This document shows, piece by piece, positions 1 to 8,634 of a stretch of 64,000 nucleotides of DNA. The stretch is taken from NCBI GenBank assembly GCA_963747835.1, contig CAVVGO010000001.1, positions 558,001 to 622,000 on the forward strand. Reading direction: 5' to 3'. Within the stretch, counting starts at the first letter, position 1; the number at the start of each line of letters is the position of its first letter. The DNA is from JAJPKK01 sp963747835 (GTDB taxonomy: Bacteria > Pseudomonadota > Alphaproteobacteria > Rhizobiales > Xanthobacteraceae). The notes below the pieces were generated by a model. It searched no databases. It was given only the letters and a program-made list of their open reading frames with translations, and was not told where the DNA came from. Position numbers and translations under genes: made by a program.

Positions 1-3
1 ATG

Positions 4-18
4 TTAACGCTCGGTTAG
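4..18 (-). promoter_or_regulatory. Candidate CtrA box near the window start
   Basis: On the minus strand this reads CTAA-N7-TTAA followed by C, which is the CtrA consensus TTAA-N7-TTAAC with one mismatch in the first half-site. It lies about 80 bases upstream of the small gene at 98, and could equally serve a gene beyond the left edge. Assignment rests on the motif only. Confidence 0.35.
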
Positions 19-97
19 GTATCGCATCGCGCGCATGAAACATTAATGCCTTTGTCGTTGGATGCGCTCGGACGGTCAACCTAAAGGTCACTCGTAT

Positions 98-385
98 ATG
101 AGCGTCACAAGCATCGTCGCCCCGCCCTACCCGACGACACAATCTCCCCTGTACGGCCAGGCGAGCAACGGTACGGCGACGAACACTGCCGCCACCGGTG
201 GCACAAACGAAGGCGCAAACAATGTGACGTCAAGCGCTGCGACCGGTACCGCCGGCACTGGCACGAGTGGGACCACCAACAACACCGCGAACCAGGTCGT
301 CGACAACACCGCCGCGAACCCGCTGCCGCCGGTGCAGGCCGCCACGGCGCCCGGTACCGGCCAAAAGATCGACGTTCTCGCGTAA
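98..385 (+). CDS. Small Thr/Ala/Asn/Gly-rich hypothetical protein
   Basis: The gene encodes a 95-residue low-complexity protein rich in Thr, Ala, Asn and Gly, with no signal peptide or membrane segment and no recognisable domain. It starts MSVTSIVAPPYP and ends in GQKIDVLA. The in-frame ATG at 98 was preferred to the one at 62 because the 12 extra residues look like translated leader. A candidate CtrA box lies about 80 bases upstream. The composition resembles short extended proteins found near rhizobial flagellar loci, but no function can be assigned. Its stop is only 2 bases from the end of the convergent membrane-protein gene at 388. Confidence 0.45.
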   Translation: MSVTSIVAPPYPTTQSPLYGQASNGTATNTAATGGTNEGANNVTSSAATGTAGTGTSGTTNNTANQVVDNTAANPLPPVQAATAPGTGQKIDVLA

Positions 386-387
386 CG

Positions 388-828
388 TCAACGCCGCGCC
401 GCAAAGAATGCGCCAAGGCAGGCGGTGACCAGCGATGCCGACATGCCGGCGACGTTTCCCGCCACATGGGCGGCCGCGTCGAGGTCGGACACTTCGCTCG
501 CCACATGGCCCACTGCCGCAAGCGCCGCCACCATGGCGGCGCCAAGCACCCAGCGCGGCCCCCGCAGCGGCCACCAGTTCAGCATCAGGAATCGCGACGC
601 TGCCGCAGCGAGGAAGCCGCCGGCCAGCGCTGCTCCAGCAATCAGCCACCACGCCAGCGCGGACTTGATCTGCACGGTCGAGGTGACGAACAGGTTGTGC
701 CACGCCGCCTCGACCTCGACATTCATGTGGCCGAGCAGGATCTGCGCCGAAAACGCAACTAGAAAGCCGCCGATCGTTCCGGTTGTAAGCGCAAGCATGC
801 GCACGGAAGGACTTTGTTTTTCCTGCAT
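388..828 (-). CDS. Small integral membrane protein, about four TM helices
   Basis: The 146-residue protein has about four hydrophobic segments, near residues 11-32, 56-82, 92-113 and 121-143, so it should be an inner-membrane protein. No family was recognised. The translation start is odd: a 22-base unit carrying the ATG is tandemly duplicated (807-850). The ATG at 828 gives this frame, whereas the upstream copy's ATG at 850 is out of frame because 22 is not a multiple of three. An internal ATG at residue 11 (MLALTTG), just before the first helix, is another possible start. No strong ribosome binding site precedes any of them. Confidence 0.5.
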   Translation of the reverse strand: MQEKQSPSVRMLALTTGTIGGFLVAFSAQILLGHMNVEVEAAWHNLFVTSTVQIKSALAWWLIAGAALAGGFLAAAASRFLMLNWWPLRGPRWVLGAAMVAALAAVGHVASEVSDLDAAAHVAGNVAGMSASLVTACLGAFFAARR

Positions 829-850
829 AAGGACTCTGTTTTTCCTGCAT
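807..850. repeat. 22-bp tandem duplication spanning a start codon
   Basis: Two adjacent 22-base copies, 807-828 and 829-850, differ at one position (T/C). Each encodes on the minus strand the start ATG plus codons for QEKQSP. The duplication places a second, out-of-frame ATG 22 bases ahead of the start of the membrane-protein gene. Confidence 0.9.
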
Positions 851-1016
851 TAAGGTGCTTTGGGAGGGACGTATTTACGTTGCCGGCCGCGTTCTGACAA
901 TCGCGTTGCGGGGCGTGCGCCCCGGGCATAAGGCCGCCCCGGCAGGCCATCGCGACGGCCTTACAGGGCCGCGAACAAATGGTATCCTGCCGTTCTCCGT
1001 TGACCGGGAGAGACCC

Positions 1017-1865
1017 ATGAAATCCGCCAAAGCCAAATCCGCCAAAACCAAATCCGTCACCCTCGCTGCCGCGATGTCGTTCGCCGCCTTGACGTTCACG
1101 TCCGCAGCCCTTGCGCAAGGCAAGGGCGTCGAACGGCTCTACATCCTCGAATGCGGCCAAGGTCACACCGGGGACATGTCGCGCTGGACGCCTGGTCAGA
1201 ACCTCAACGTCCCAAAGGACATCGTCGACGACTGCTTCCTCATCAAGCATGCCCAGGGCTACATGATGTGGGATACCGGTGTTTCCAATTCGATCGGCCC
1301 CAACACTCCGCCCGGCGACGATCCGGCCGCACTTGTTTGGCGGCGGCCGAAGACGCTTGCCGCTCAGCTTGAGCAACTCGGCGTCAAGCCTGACGAGATC
1401 AAATTTGTGGCTGTCTCGCATACGCATCCGGATCATATCGGCAACGTGGAACTGTTCCCGAAGGCGATGTTGCTGGTGCAGAAAGCTGAATATGAATGGC
1501 CGGACGCCAAGGGTGGCCCGCGCTTCAAGCCCGAGCACCCCGTCACCAAGCTCGAAGGCGACCGCGACGTGTTCGGGGATGGCAGCGTAACCATCATCTC
1601 GACTCCCGGCCACACGCCGGGCCACCAGTCGCTCCTGGTCAAGCTGCCGAAGACCGGCGCTCTGCTGCTGTCCGGCGATGCCGTGCACTTCCAGGCGAAT
1701 TGGGACGGGCGCGTCGTACCGGGAATCAATTTCGACAAGGAAAAGACCGCAACGTCGATGACGCACATGGCGGACGTCATGGCGAAGGATCACGCCCAGC
1801 TCTGGATCAATCACGACAAGCCGCAACGCGAGACCCAGAAGCTGTCGCCGGGGTTCTACGAGTAA
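1017..1865 (+). CDS. Exported metallo-beta-lactamase-fold hydrolase, AHL-lactonase-like
   Basis: The 282-residue protein carries a signal peptide (about residues 1-34, ending SAALAQ) and is predicted to be periplasmic. The zinc-binding HxHxDH motif is clear as HTHPDH at residues 135-140, followed by the metal-ligand region TPGHTPGHQ, the LSGDAVH region and a late His (INHDK). The layout, with an N-terminal YILECGQG strand and a WDTG turn, is that of the N-acyl-homoserine lactonase (AttM/AiiA-like) branch of the superfamily. A lactonase activity on homoserine lactones or another lactone is plausible but unproven. The start at 1017 follows a GGGAG site; a longer frame from 855 would bury the signal peptide. 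It converges with the amidase gene. Confidence 0.82.
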   Translation: MKSAKAKSAKTKSVTLAAAMSFAALTFTSAALAQGKGVERLYILECGQGHTGDMSRWTPGQNLNVPKDIVDDCFLIKHAQGYMMWDTGVSNSIGPNTPPGDDPAALVWRRPKTLAAQLEQLGVKPDEIKFVAVSHTHPDHIGNVELFPKAMLLVQKAEYEWPDAKGGPRFKPEHPVTKLEGDRDVFGDGSVTIISTPGHTPGHQSLLVKLPKTGALLLSGDAVHFQANWDGRVVPGINFDKEKTATSMTHMADVMAKDHAQLWINHDKPQRETQKLSPGFYE

Positions 1866-1945
1866 GGCATCCGGCGGGACCCGATCGTTATTGCAAAATT
1901 GGCCCTTCCGGAGTCCGAATCTTCGCGGATCCGGAAGGCCGCCTG

Positions 1946-3151
1946 TTACGTTTGCGCGATCCCGCAAAAGCGCGCGAGCGCGCGGGCGAGATCAAGCAGC
2001 GCCTCGTCGCCGCCCGCCCAACCGATGAACGAAAGCCCTGCGGGGCAGCCGTCGATGATCCCGGCCGGGATCGTGACCTGCGGCAGCCCCGACAGGCCCG
2101 AGATGCAGGTGAGCCGCATCACCCGCACCCTGAACGACTCAAGGTCATCGGCTGCGAGATCGACGGGCGGCGCGATGCACGGCGCAGTCGGAAGTGCCAT
2201 CACGGTGCCGGGCGGCACCAGGGCGCGAATGTGGGCCCGCGCCACGGCCATGGTCCGGTGCGCCGCATCCGCCTCGGCGGCGGTGACGGTTGCCGCATAA
2301 GCGATGCGCTCCTTGATGCCCGGGCCGAGTTGCGGCTTTGCGGTGGTGACGAATTCGCCATAGCTCTGCCAAGCCTCGCGGCCCTGAATGATGCGGTTCG
2401 CCTCGCGCCACGGATCGAAACCGCCCGGCGCGACCCCGATCTCGCGCGAAGGCGGCAGGACCCCGGCGGCGCGCGACAGAAATTCGCGCCCCAGCGCGGC
2501 GACCTTGGGGTCCGCCTCCGCGAAGGCGTCGGCCGCGACGAGCAGCCCGGTGAGCGGCGCGTCGACCCGCTCGCCGCCCAACAGAACGCCGCCGACGCGG
2601 CGGAACACGCCGGGCGCCGCCGCAAACCACCCGGCGACGTCGAACGACCGCGCCATCGCGACGGCGCCCGCAAGGTCGACCCGGTCGATCGTCGGCCGGA
2701 TGCCATAGAGGCCGCAGAACGAGGCCGGTATGCGGACCGAGCCGCCGGTATCGCTGCCGAGCGCGAAGTCACAGGCCCCTGCCGCGGTTGCGGCGGCGGA
2801 GCCGCTCGACGATCCGCCGGGCATTCGTCCGGGCGCCCGCACATTGGGAGGCGTGCCGTAGTGCACGTTGACGCCGGTGACGCTGAAGAACAACTCCTCG
2901 CAGATCGCCTTGCCCGTGATGGTGGCTCCCGCCGCGAGGATTTTCTCGACCACCACTGCGTTGCGCCGCGCCGGCTCGTGGGTGGCGAGCCAGGTCGGGT
3001 TGCCGGCGCCGGTCCGCGTGCCGACGATGTCGTACATGTCTTTGACGGCGGCCGTGAGCCCGGCAAGCGGACCGGTGGCGCTTCCCCGGATCGGAGCGGC
3101 GATGTCGTGCGGCACGAAAAAGTTGTCGCGCCGGGTGTCGTGGGTCTGCAT
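1946..3151 (-). CDS. Amidase signature family hydrolase
   Basis: The 401-residue protein belongs to the amidase signature family, which hydrolyses C-N amide bonds with a Ser-cisSer-Lys triad. The lysine lies in VKDMYD, the glycine/serine-rich loop is GGSSSGSAAA, and the signature GSDTGGSVRIPASF carries the nucleophile. The protein is short for the family, which is often 450-500 residues, but both signature halves are present. The start at 3151 (MQTHDTRRD) was preferred to the ATG at 3277 because the 42 upstream residues are Arg/His-rich and look untranslated. The gene is divergent from an amidohydrolase at 3289. Together they suggest stepwise hydrolysis of an amide or N-heterocyclic compound, as in AtzF/AtzB-type pathways. 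The substrate cannot be read from sequence. Confidence 0.85.
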   Translation of the reverse strand: MQTHDTRRDNFFVPHDIAAPIRGSATGPLAGLTAAVKDMYDIVGTRTGAGNPTWLATHEPARRNAVVVEKILAAGATITGKAICEELFFSVTGVNVHYGTPPNVRAPGRMPGGSSSGSAAATAAGACDFALGSDTGGSVRIPASFCGLYGIRPTIDRVDLAGAVAMARSFDVAGWFAAAPGVFRRVGGVLLGGERVDAPLTGLLVAADAFAEADPKVAALGREFLSRAAGVLPPSREIGVAPGGFDPWREANRIIQGREAWQSYGEFVTTAKPQLGPGIKERIAYAATVTAAEADAAHRTMAVARAHIRALVPPGTVMALPTAPCIAPPVDLAADDLESFRVRVMRLTCISGLSGLPQVTIPAGIIDGCPAGLSFIGWAGGDEALLDLARALARFCGIAQT

Positions 3152-3288
3152 GGCGACTCTCAATTTGCAATGGTCATAGGGCTCGTCATGGCGGCGCCAA
3201 CAATGTCGCCGGATCGCAGCCTCGTCAAACTTGTGTATTCTCGGGCGGCGCGAGCGTACATCCCGCCGCGACCTCAACGGAGTTCTGC

Positions 3289-4651
3289 ATGTCCCACTTG
3301 CTCATCAGGGGCGGATGCGTCGTCACCATGGATGCCGGCATCGGCGTTCTTGCCCGCGGTGACGTGCTGATCGAAAACGATCGCATTGCGGCGATCGGCC
3401 CGGTCCTGGCGGCGTCGCCTGATGCGACGACGATCGACGCAGCCGGCATGATCGTGATGCCGGGCCTCATCAACGCGCATCTGCATGCTTGGCAATCAGC
3501 ATTGCGCGGTATCGCCGGCGACTGGACTGTCGCCCAATACATGCAGGCGATGCATCGCGGCCTCGCGACGTTGTATCGTCCCGAGGACATCTACATCGCG
3601 AACCTGATGGGCGCGCTCAACCAGATCAACGCCGGCGCCACCACGCTGGTCGACTGGTGTCACAACAATGCGACGCCCGATCACACCGATGCGGCCGTCA
3701 AGGGCCTTTCCGACGCCGGCATCCGCGCCGTATTCCTCCATGGTTCGACCAAACCGGACCCGAAGCCCGGCCAAAAGCACTTCAGCGAGATTCCGATGCC
3801 GCGGCCGGAAATCGAGCGGTTGCGCAAGGGCCGCTTCGCCGCCGACGGTCTGATGACACTCGGGCTTGCAATCCTCGGTCCTTATTACTCGATCTGGGAC
3901 GTGACGCGCGCCGACGTTAAGCTCGCGAACGAGTTCGATCTCATCTGCAGCATGCATGTCGGCGGCGGCGTTCCGATGGTCGCCGATGGTTTCGAGCGCC
4001 TCGCGGCGGAGGGGCTGATCGGAAAAAACTTCAATGTGGTGCACGGCAACGACATCAAGCCGGAGGTGCTCCGCACTCATCGTGGAGCGGGGCGGCAACT
4101 TCACGGTCACGGCCGAGGTCGAGTTGCAGATGGGCTACGGCGATCCGCTCACCGGCGCCCTCCATGCGCTCGGCTCGCCGGTATCGATCGGCACCGACGT
4201 GGAGGCGGCCGCGCGCGGCGACATGTTCACGGCAATGCGGGTGACGCTCCAGCACGAGCGCAACCGCGCTATCACGGCGACGCTGCGCGAGACCGGCCAA
4301 CGGCCGGAACGGATGCCTGTGACCTGCCGCCATGCCCTCGAGTGGGCAACCGTCAACGGCACCCGCATGGCCGGGCTCGATCACCGCGCCGGATCGCTGA
4401 CGCCCGGCAAGGCGGCCGACATCGTGCTGCTGCGGGCGGACGACATCACCATGTTCCCGGTGCGCGATCCGGTCGCCTCGATCGTGATGCAGGCCGGGGT
4501 CGCAAACGTCGACACCGTGCTGGTGGCCGGCCGGGTGATGAAGCGCGGCGGCAAGCTCCTCCACCCCGGCCTTGCCGATCTGAAGGAAGCGCTGCGTCGC
4601 TCCGGCGACCGCATCCTTGCCGATTTCGGTTATCGGGCGAGCGCGGCGTGA
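3289..4651 (+). pseudogene. Amidohydrolase (AtzB/TrzA/SsnA type), interrupted by a frameshift
   Basis: The first 260 or so codons encode a cytosolic metal-dependent hydrolase of the ATZ/TRZ-type amidohydrolase family. It has the metal motif NAHLHAW (HxH), a third His in SMHVGGG and a fourth in VHGND. The frame then breaks near 4072. Skipping one base continues in the next frame with VERGGNFTVTAEVE, the metal-ligand Asp in GTDVEAA, and the family C-terminus (AGLDHRAGSLTPGKAADIV) to the stop at 4651. With the break repaired the protein is about 453 residues, normal for the family. Nothing else is degraded, so this may be a sequencing indel. Likely chemistry is deamination or dechlorination-type hydrolysis of a ring substituent. 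The gene is divergent from the amidase, suggesting a shared pathway. Confidence 0.82.
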
Positions 4652-4699
4652 ACTGGATCTGTGCTGTCCTGCATGGCGCGCCTGCGGGAGACTGCCGCG

Positions 4700-5983
4700 T
4701 TACTTCTTGAAATCCGAATACGGATATTTGAAGTCGCCCGACTTGTACTGCGGCGGGAACACGATGACCTGCTTGCCGACCTCACGAAACTGGTTCACGT
4801 CGTTGCCGACTATGCCTTGGTATTGCACGAACAGGATGCGTTCTTTTTCCCATTCGCCATTGGGGGCGAACTTGATATCGCCAACGATAGTCTTGAACGC
4901 GGTCTTGTGGATGTAATCGGCAAGCTTGCCCTGGTCGAGGCTGCCGACCTTGGTGATCGCCTCGGCAAGCACCTGCATCTCTGAATACGCATAGGGCGGC
5001 AGGTAGTAGCCGAGCGGATCGACGCCCTGGGCGGCGGCCTTTTCCTGGTAGCGTTTGAGGAACTCGTCGATGCCGGGAAACTTCATGGTGGGCTCCGGCA
5101 CGTACACATCGTAGGCGACGATGCCGTTAAGCAGCGGGCCGAGCTGGGTCTTGATGGGCGTGAAGGCGAGCCCGATCATGCCGCCGCCGAACATCTTCGG
5201 TTTGAGGCCGATTTCGTTCGCGGCCCGCACGATGCCGACCGAGTCCGGCGGATAAGATGCAACGAACACAACGTCCGGATTGGACGCCTGGACGGCGCGC
5301 ACGATCGGAGAATAGTCGGTCGTGGCAGGCGGATAGCTGCGGTCGTATACGACCTTGAGGCCGAGTCGCTTGACCGTCTCGCGCGCGCCCTCGATGACAT
5401 TCTGGGCATATTCGGCATCGGCACCGACCAGCGCGACGGTCTGCGGCTTCGGATTCATTGTCATGGCGGTTTCCAGGAACCCGCGCGACGGGCCCTGCTT
5501 GGTCTCGACGCCGTTCGGCAGGATCTGGAAATACCTGTCGTATTTGAAGTCGTCGTTCACGCCGGTGCCGAATAGCGCCATAAACAAAAGCTTGCGCTGC
5601 ATCACGATCGGCATTGCCGGAGCGATCTGGTTGGTCGCATAGGACGAGATCACGAAATCGACCTTGTCGATGTCGAGTAGCTTCGAATAGATGGTCGGCA
5701 CCAGCGACGGATTGCTCTGATCGTCGTAGTTGATGAGCTGGATCGGCCGCCCCAGCAACCCGCCCTTGGCATTGACGTCATCGCGCCAGATTTCGAAGGC
5801 CAGCAAGGCACTCTTGCCTCCGCCCGACAGTCCGCCGGTCATCGACATGGAGAATCCGATCTTGATCGGATCGGCGGCAGAGGCGGCGATCGGCGCCAGC
5901 ACGGCGGCCGCCACAGCAAGCGGCACCAGCCGGAGCGCGGCCTTGCCGAAACCGCGGCGCGATAATGCAAATGGGCGCTTCAT
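4700..5983 (-). CDS. Periplasmic ABC-type substrate-binding protein, LivK / Peripla_BP_6 type
   Basis: The 427-residue protein has a long N-terminal signal with an RR pair (SRRGFGKAAL) and a cleavage site near ASAADP, so it is exported and may use the Tat route. The mature protein starts IKIGFSMSMTGGLSG, the usual first strand and ligand loop of type I binding proteins for branched amino acids, amides and aromatic acids. Further landmarks are GGLLGRPIQLINYDD and the second-lobe GLKVVYDRSYPP segment. No LivH, LivM, LivF or LivG partner is in the window, so it is an orphan receptor here. It lies downstream of, and convergent with, the amidohydrolase, so it may serve the same substrate. Confidence 0.87.
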   Translation of the reverse strand: MKRPFALSRRGFGKAALRLVPLAVAAAVLAPIAASAADPIKIGFSMSMTGGLSGGGKSALLAFEIWRDDVNAKGGLLGRPIQLINYDDQSNPSLVPTIYSKLLDIDKVDFVISSYATNQIAPAMPIVMQRKLLFMALFGTGVNDDFKYDRYFQILPNGVETKQGPSRGFLETAMTMNPKPQTVALVGADAEYAQNVIEGARETVKRLGLKVVYDRSYPPATTDYSPIVRAVQASNPDVVFVASYPPDSVGIVRAANEIGLKPKMFGGGMIGLAFTPIKTQLGPLLNGIVAYDVYVPEPTMKFPGIDEFLKRYQEKAAAQGVDPLGYYLPPYAYSEMQVLAEAITKVGSLDQGKLADYIHKTAFKTIVGDIKFAPNGEWEKERILFVQYQGIVGNDVNQFREVGKQVIVFPPQYKSGDFKYPYSDFKK

Positions 5984-6106
5984 TTTTTATTCCTCCCTGC
6001 GCGTAAAATCTTTGTTGAGGTTCTTCTATCAGACAATGGCGCATTTGGCTGCAACCGTTGGGCCCTGCGCCTGATCGCCGCGCCCGGTCCGTTGGCGCCG
6101 CTATCT

Positions 6107-6991
6107 CTACGAATGGGCCGGAATATAGGGCTGGGTGCGCACGATGTGCTGGATGAGCCCGGTAAAGCGTACCGGGTCCGTCGTGGGGACTGGGGTGGCG
6201 TGTGTTCGTCGCGGCCGCATCGGGCGACGGTCGATGTCCCCGGACGGAACCCGGAACGGTGTGAGCACCGTCATCAGGCGATAAGCCGCGAGCGCGCCCC
6301 CGGTCGCGGCGAGCTTCGCCATCCCCTTAGCCGATATATCGTCAGTGACCCGCGCGCCAACGAAGAACGTGCGCCAGTCGAGCGTCGCGCTATTCCGCCG
6401 GTTGAGGACCGCGCGGGCAATGCCGGGCGCGACGTCGCCGACGGTCGCCGCGAGATGGTCGGCGAGGTCGCCGATTTCAATATGATTGGCGCGTGCGTTA
6501 GCGTGCATGAGCGGCGGCAGCACCACGCCGTTGCGCTTCGCTGCCGCCAACACCGCCGACCATGAGCCGCCGCCGAGTACGGCTGGAAGAAAGATGAGCC
6601 TGATCGCGAGATCCGGATAGTGCTGCGCGTTGCCGCATAGCACCGTCTCCTGCAGCAGCTTGCCGAGCGGGTACGGCGCCATCAGTAGCGGCGTCTTGCC
6701 AAAATTGAACGCCGCCGCATCGAGCCCGCCTCGCCCATGCAATGTCGCGAAGCTCTGCAGCTGTACGAAGCGCTTCACGCGGTCGCCGACTGTCGCCAGC
6801 ACATCGGCCGTGAAGGCGGCGTTGTCGCGCGGGCTGCCGTGGATATTGGCGCAATGGATGAAGGTTTCTGCGCTGGTGTTGCCGTCGCGGAACTCTCGAT
6901 AGTCAGCGACCGCGAAGCCGTGCGCCGCAAACGCCGCGGACAGATATCCGCCGATGAAGCCGCCGGCCCCGCTGATGACGACGTCAGGCAA
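6107..6991 (-). CDS. NAD(P)-dependent epimerase/dehydratase-like protein, TTG start
   Basis: The 294-residue protein begins PDVVISGAGGFIGGYL, a Rossmann GxxGxxG nucleotide motif typical of extended short-chain dehydrogenases. The catalytic region is not the classical YxxxK: the sequence around LLMAPYPLGKLLQE supplies a Tyr and Lys in approximately the right spacing (YPLGK), consistent with YxxxK. The start is inferred to be the TTG at 6991, inside the last codons of the GMC oxidoreductase (stop at 6984), giving an 8-base overlap and suggesting translational coupling. The most likely role is modification of a nucleotide sugar or alcohol together with that flavoenzyme. Upstream in-frame sequence reads only as shadow of the oxidoreductase. 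Confidence 0.75.
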   Translation of the reverse strand: MPDVVISGAGGFIGGYLSAAFAAHGFAVADYREFRDGNTSAETFIHCANIHGSPRDNAAFTADVLATVGDRVKRFVQLQSFATLHGRGGLDAAAFNFGKTPLLMAPYPLGKLLQETVLCGNAQHYPDLAIRLIFLPAVLGGGSWSAVLAAAKRNGVVLPPLMHANARANHIEIGDLADHLAATVGDVAPGIARAVLNRRNSATLDWRTFFVGARVTDDISAKGMAKLAATGGALAAYRLMTVLTPFRVPSGDIDRRPMRPRRTHATPVPTTDPVRFTGLIQHIVRTQPYIPAHS

Positions 6992-8351
6992 GGACCGTGT
7001 CCGCCATGCGCAGGGCGAGCGCCCCGATGGTGAGCCCGGTATTGGCATAGCCGGTCGTCGGCAACACCGATCCGTCGCAGACGTACAGATTCGCGGTGCC
7101 GAACACGCGCCCGTCGCGATCGCACACGCCAGCTTCGGCCGTCGCTGCCATGCGGCAGGTGCCGCTGTGATGCGCACCGGTCCGGATGTCATCCGGCCAA
7201 TCGTTGAACACCGTATTGCGTTCGATGATGGGGGCAAGTTTGACAAGAAGCCGATCGATCGCGGCTCCCGCGGCGGCGAGAAAATCTTTGTCGAGGCGCC
7301 AGTCGCGGCTGACGCCGCTGTTCCTTGACACGATGTCGATTCCGTCCTGCGGCGTCTGCTCACCGAACATGTAAAGCGCGAAACGTCGGGTCGGGATATT
7401 GATGCCGGCGCGCAGAGACAGCGCTTCGACGATGTCGTTCGTATGCATCAGTAGCCGCGCGTAGTTGCGCGGATCGAATGGCGCGTTGCGCAGATCCGAC
7501 AACACGCTCTGCACCTTGAGGGCGTGAAGGCCGGCGGGCCGCAGATAGAACGCGAATTTCTGCTGCGGCATCGCGATCACGAAAGGCAGCCTGACGCTGC
7601 CCGCGATGCTGCGGTCGAACCAGTTCCAGAGTCCGTTGAGATTGGCGCGCGCCGTGAACTCGCCGACGAAGGCGACCGGGTGATCGGTATAGAATCGTCC
7701 CGCATTCGGAAAGGTACCGTCGTGACTCGCTTGCAGGATGAGAGGGCTGCCGAGGCCGCCGGCAGCGAGAACGAAGATGTCGCCGGTGATCGGATCGGGG
7801 CGGCCCGCGATGTGGGCGCTTTGCACGCGGCCGCCGTCACCGATTGCGAGCCGCTCGACGCGGCCAACCACCGTCGCCACGTTGCGCCCGCGCAGGTGCT
7901 CCGACCGCCACACGTTGCGGCGCTTGACCGGATAGTACAGCGGGAGACCAAGCAGGCTGCCCGGCACGCCTTGGCGCTCGAAGCAGGTGCGAAGCTCGCC
8001 GCCGATCTTTCGCACGCTGTAGATACTCGCTCCCGATAGTGCCTCATGGGCGGCAGGGACGTATTTCCGCAGTTCTGCGGCCGGCAACGGCCAGATGCCG
8101 TAGTCGTCGTCTTCGAGCTCGATCAGGCCATTATGCCAAAGATAGGTGCTGCCGCCGAATCCCGAGCCGGCATGCGCATCGAGCGCAGCCAGGCGGCCGC
8201 GATCGGCGATCGTCAGCGGCCGATTGCGGTCGGACTGTTCGATGACGGTGACGCGGTGGCGGTCGGCGAGCTTGCTCGCGATCAGGCTGCCGGCGAGCCC
8301 CGCCCCGATGATCACAATGGCAGCCATCGCGTCGATCCGAACGTCGTTCAT
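6984..8351 (-). CDS. GMC-family FAD-dependent oxidoreductase
   Basis: The 455-residue flavoprotein has the N-terminal dinucleotide motif IVIIGAGLAGSLIASKLA (residues about 12-29), a second FAD-contact region (SGFGGSTYLWHNG) and the GMC C-terminal domain. That domain contains HHSGTCRM, which carries the family's active-site His, and DGSVLPTTGYANTGLTI. GMC enzymes oxidise alcohols, sugars or polyols with FAD. No signal peptide is seen, so it is probably cytosolic. It overlaps the following epimerase gene by 8 bases, forming a two-gene operon whose common substrate is probably a sugar or alcohol. An alternative start is the internal ATG at residue 9 (MAAIVIIGAG); neither has a strong ribosome binding site. 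Confidence 0.88.
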   Translation of the reverse strand: MNDVRIDAMAAIVIIGAGLAGSLIASKLADRHRVTVIEQSDRNRPLTIADRGRLAALDAHAGSGFGGSTYLWHNGLIELEDDDYGIWPLPAAELRKYVPAAHEALSGASIYSVRKIGGELRTCFERQGVPGSLLGLPLYYPVKRRNVWRSEHLRGRNVATVVGRVERLAIGDGGRVQSAHIAGRPDPITGDIFVLAAGGLGSPLILQASHDGTFPNAGRFYTDHPVAFVGEFTARANLNGLWNWFDRSIAGSVRLPFVIAMPQQKFAFYLRPAGLHALKVQSVLSDLRNAPFDPRNYARLLMHTNDIVEALSLRAGINIPTRRFALYMFGEQTPQDGIDIVSRNSGVSRDWRLDKDFLAAAGAAIDRLLVKLAPIIERNTVFNDWPDDIRTGAHHSGTCRMAATAEAGVCDRDGRVFGTANLYVCDGSVLPTTGYANTGLTIGALALRMADTVLA

Positions 8352-8634
8352 GGAAAGCGCGCACGGCGCGCAGGCGCGGCGGCACTACAGCAAGATTTTA
8401 TGAAAAAAGGCGTAAAGGAAGATGACCGCCGCATTAGCCTTTCGTAAACCGCGATAGCCGTGCGTATGGCGCGGGTTCGTCTTACCCGCTCGCTGCGATT
8501 GCGGATGACGGTCGCGCGTCGCTGATCTGCCCCGGCGTGGAATTGCGTGTTGAAAACCGGTTGCAAGTGTGGTGCAACGCCTTGTTCGCTTGCCCCTCAC
8601 AGGCCCGGTCCGGCGATCAATGTGGAGAATCCCT

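Noticed and set aside
1496..3370. 624-residue open frame on the plus strand
   Set aside because: It overlaps the metallo-beta-lactamase and amidase genes and is Arg/Pro/Ala-rich without recognisable domains.
4066..4080. Programmed +1 frameshift in the amidohydrolase
   Set aside because: No slippery codon or stimulatory structure is evident, and unrelated genes nearby show the same type of break. Sequencing error is simpler.
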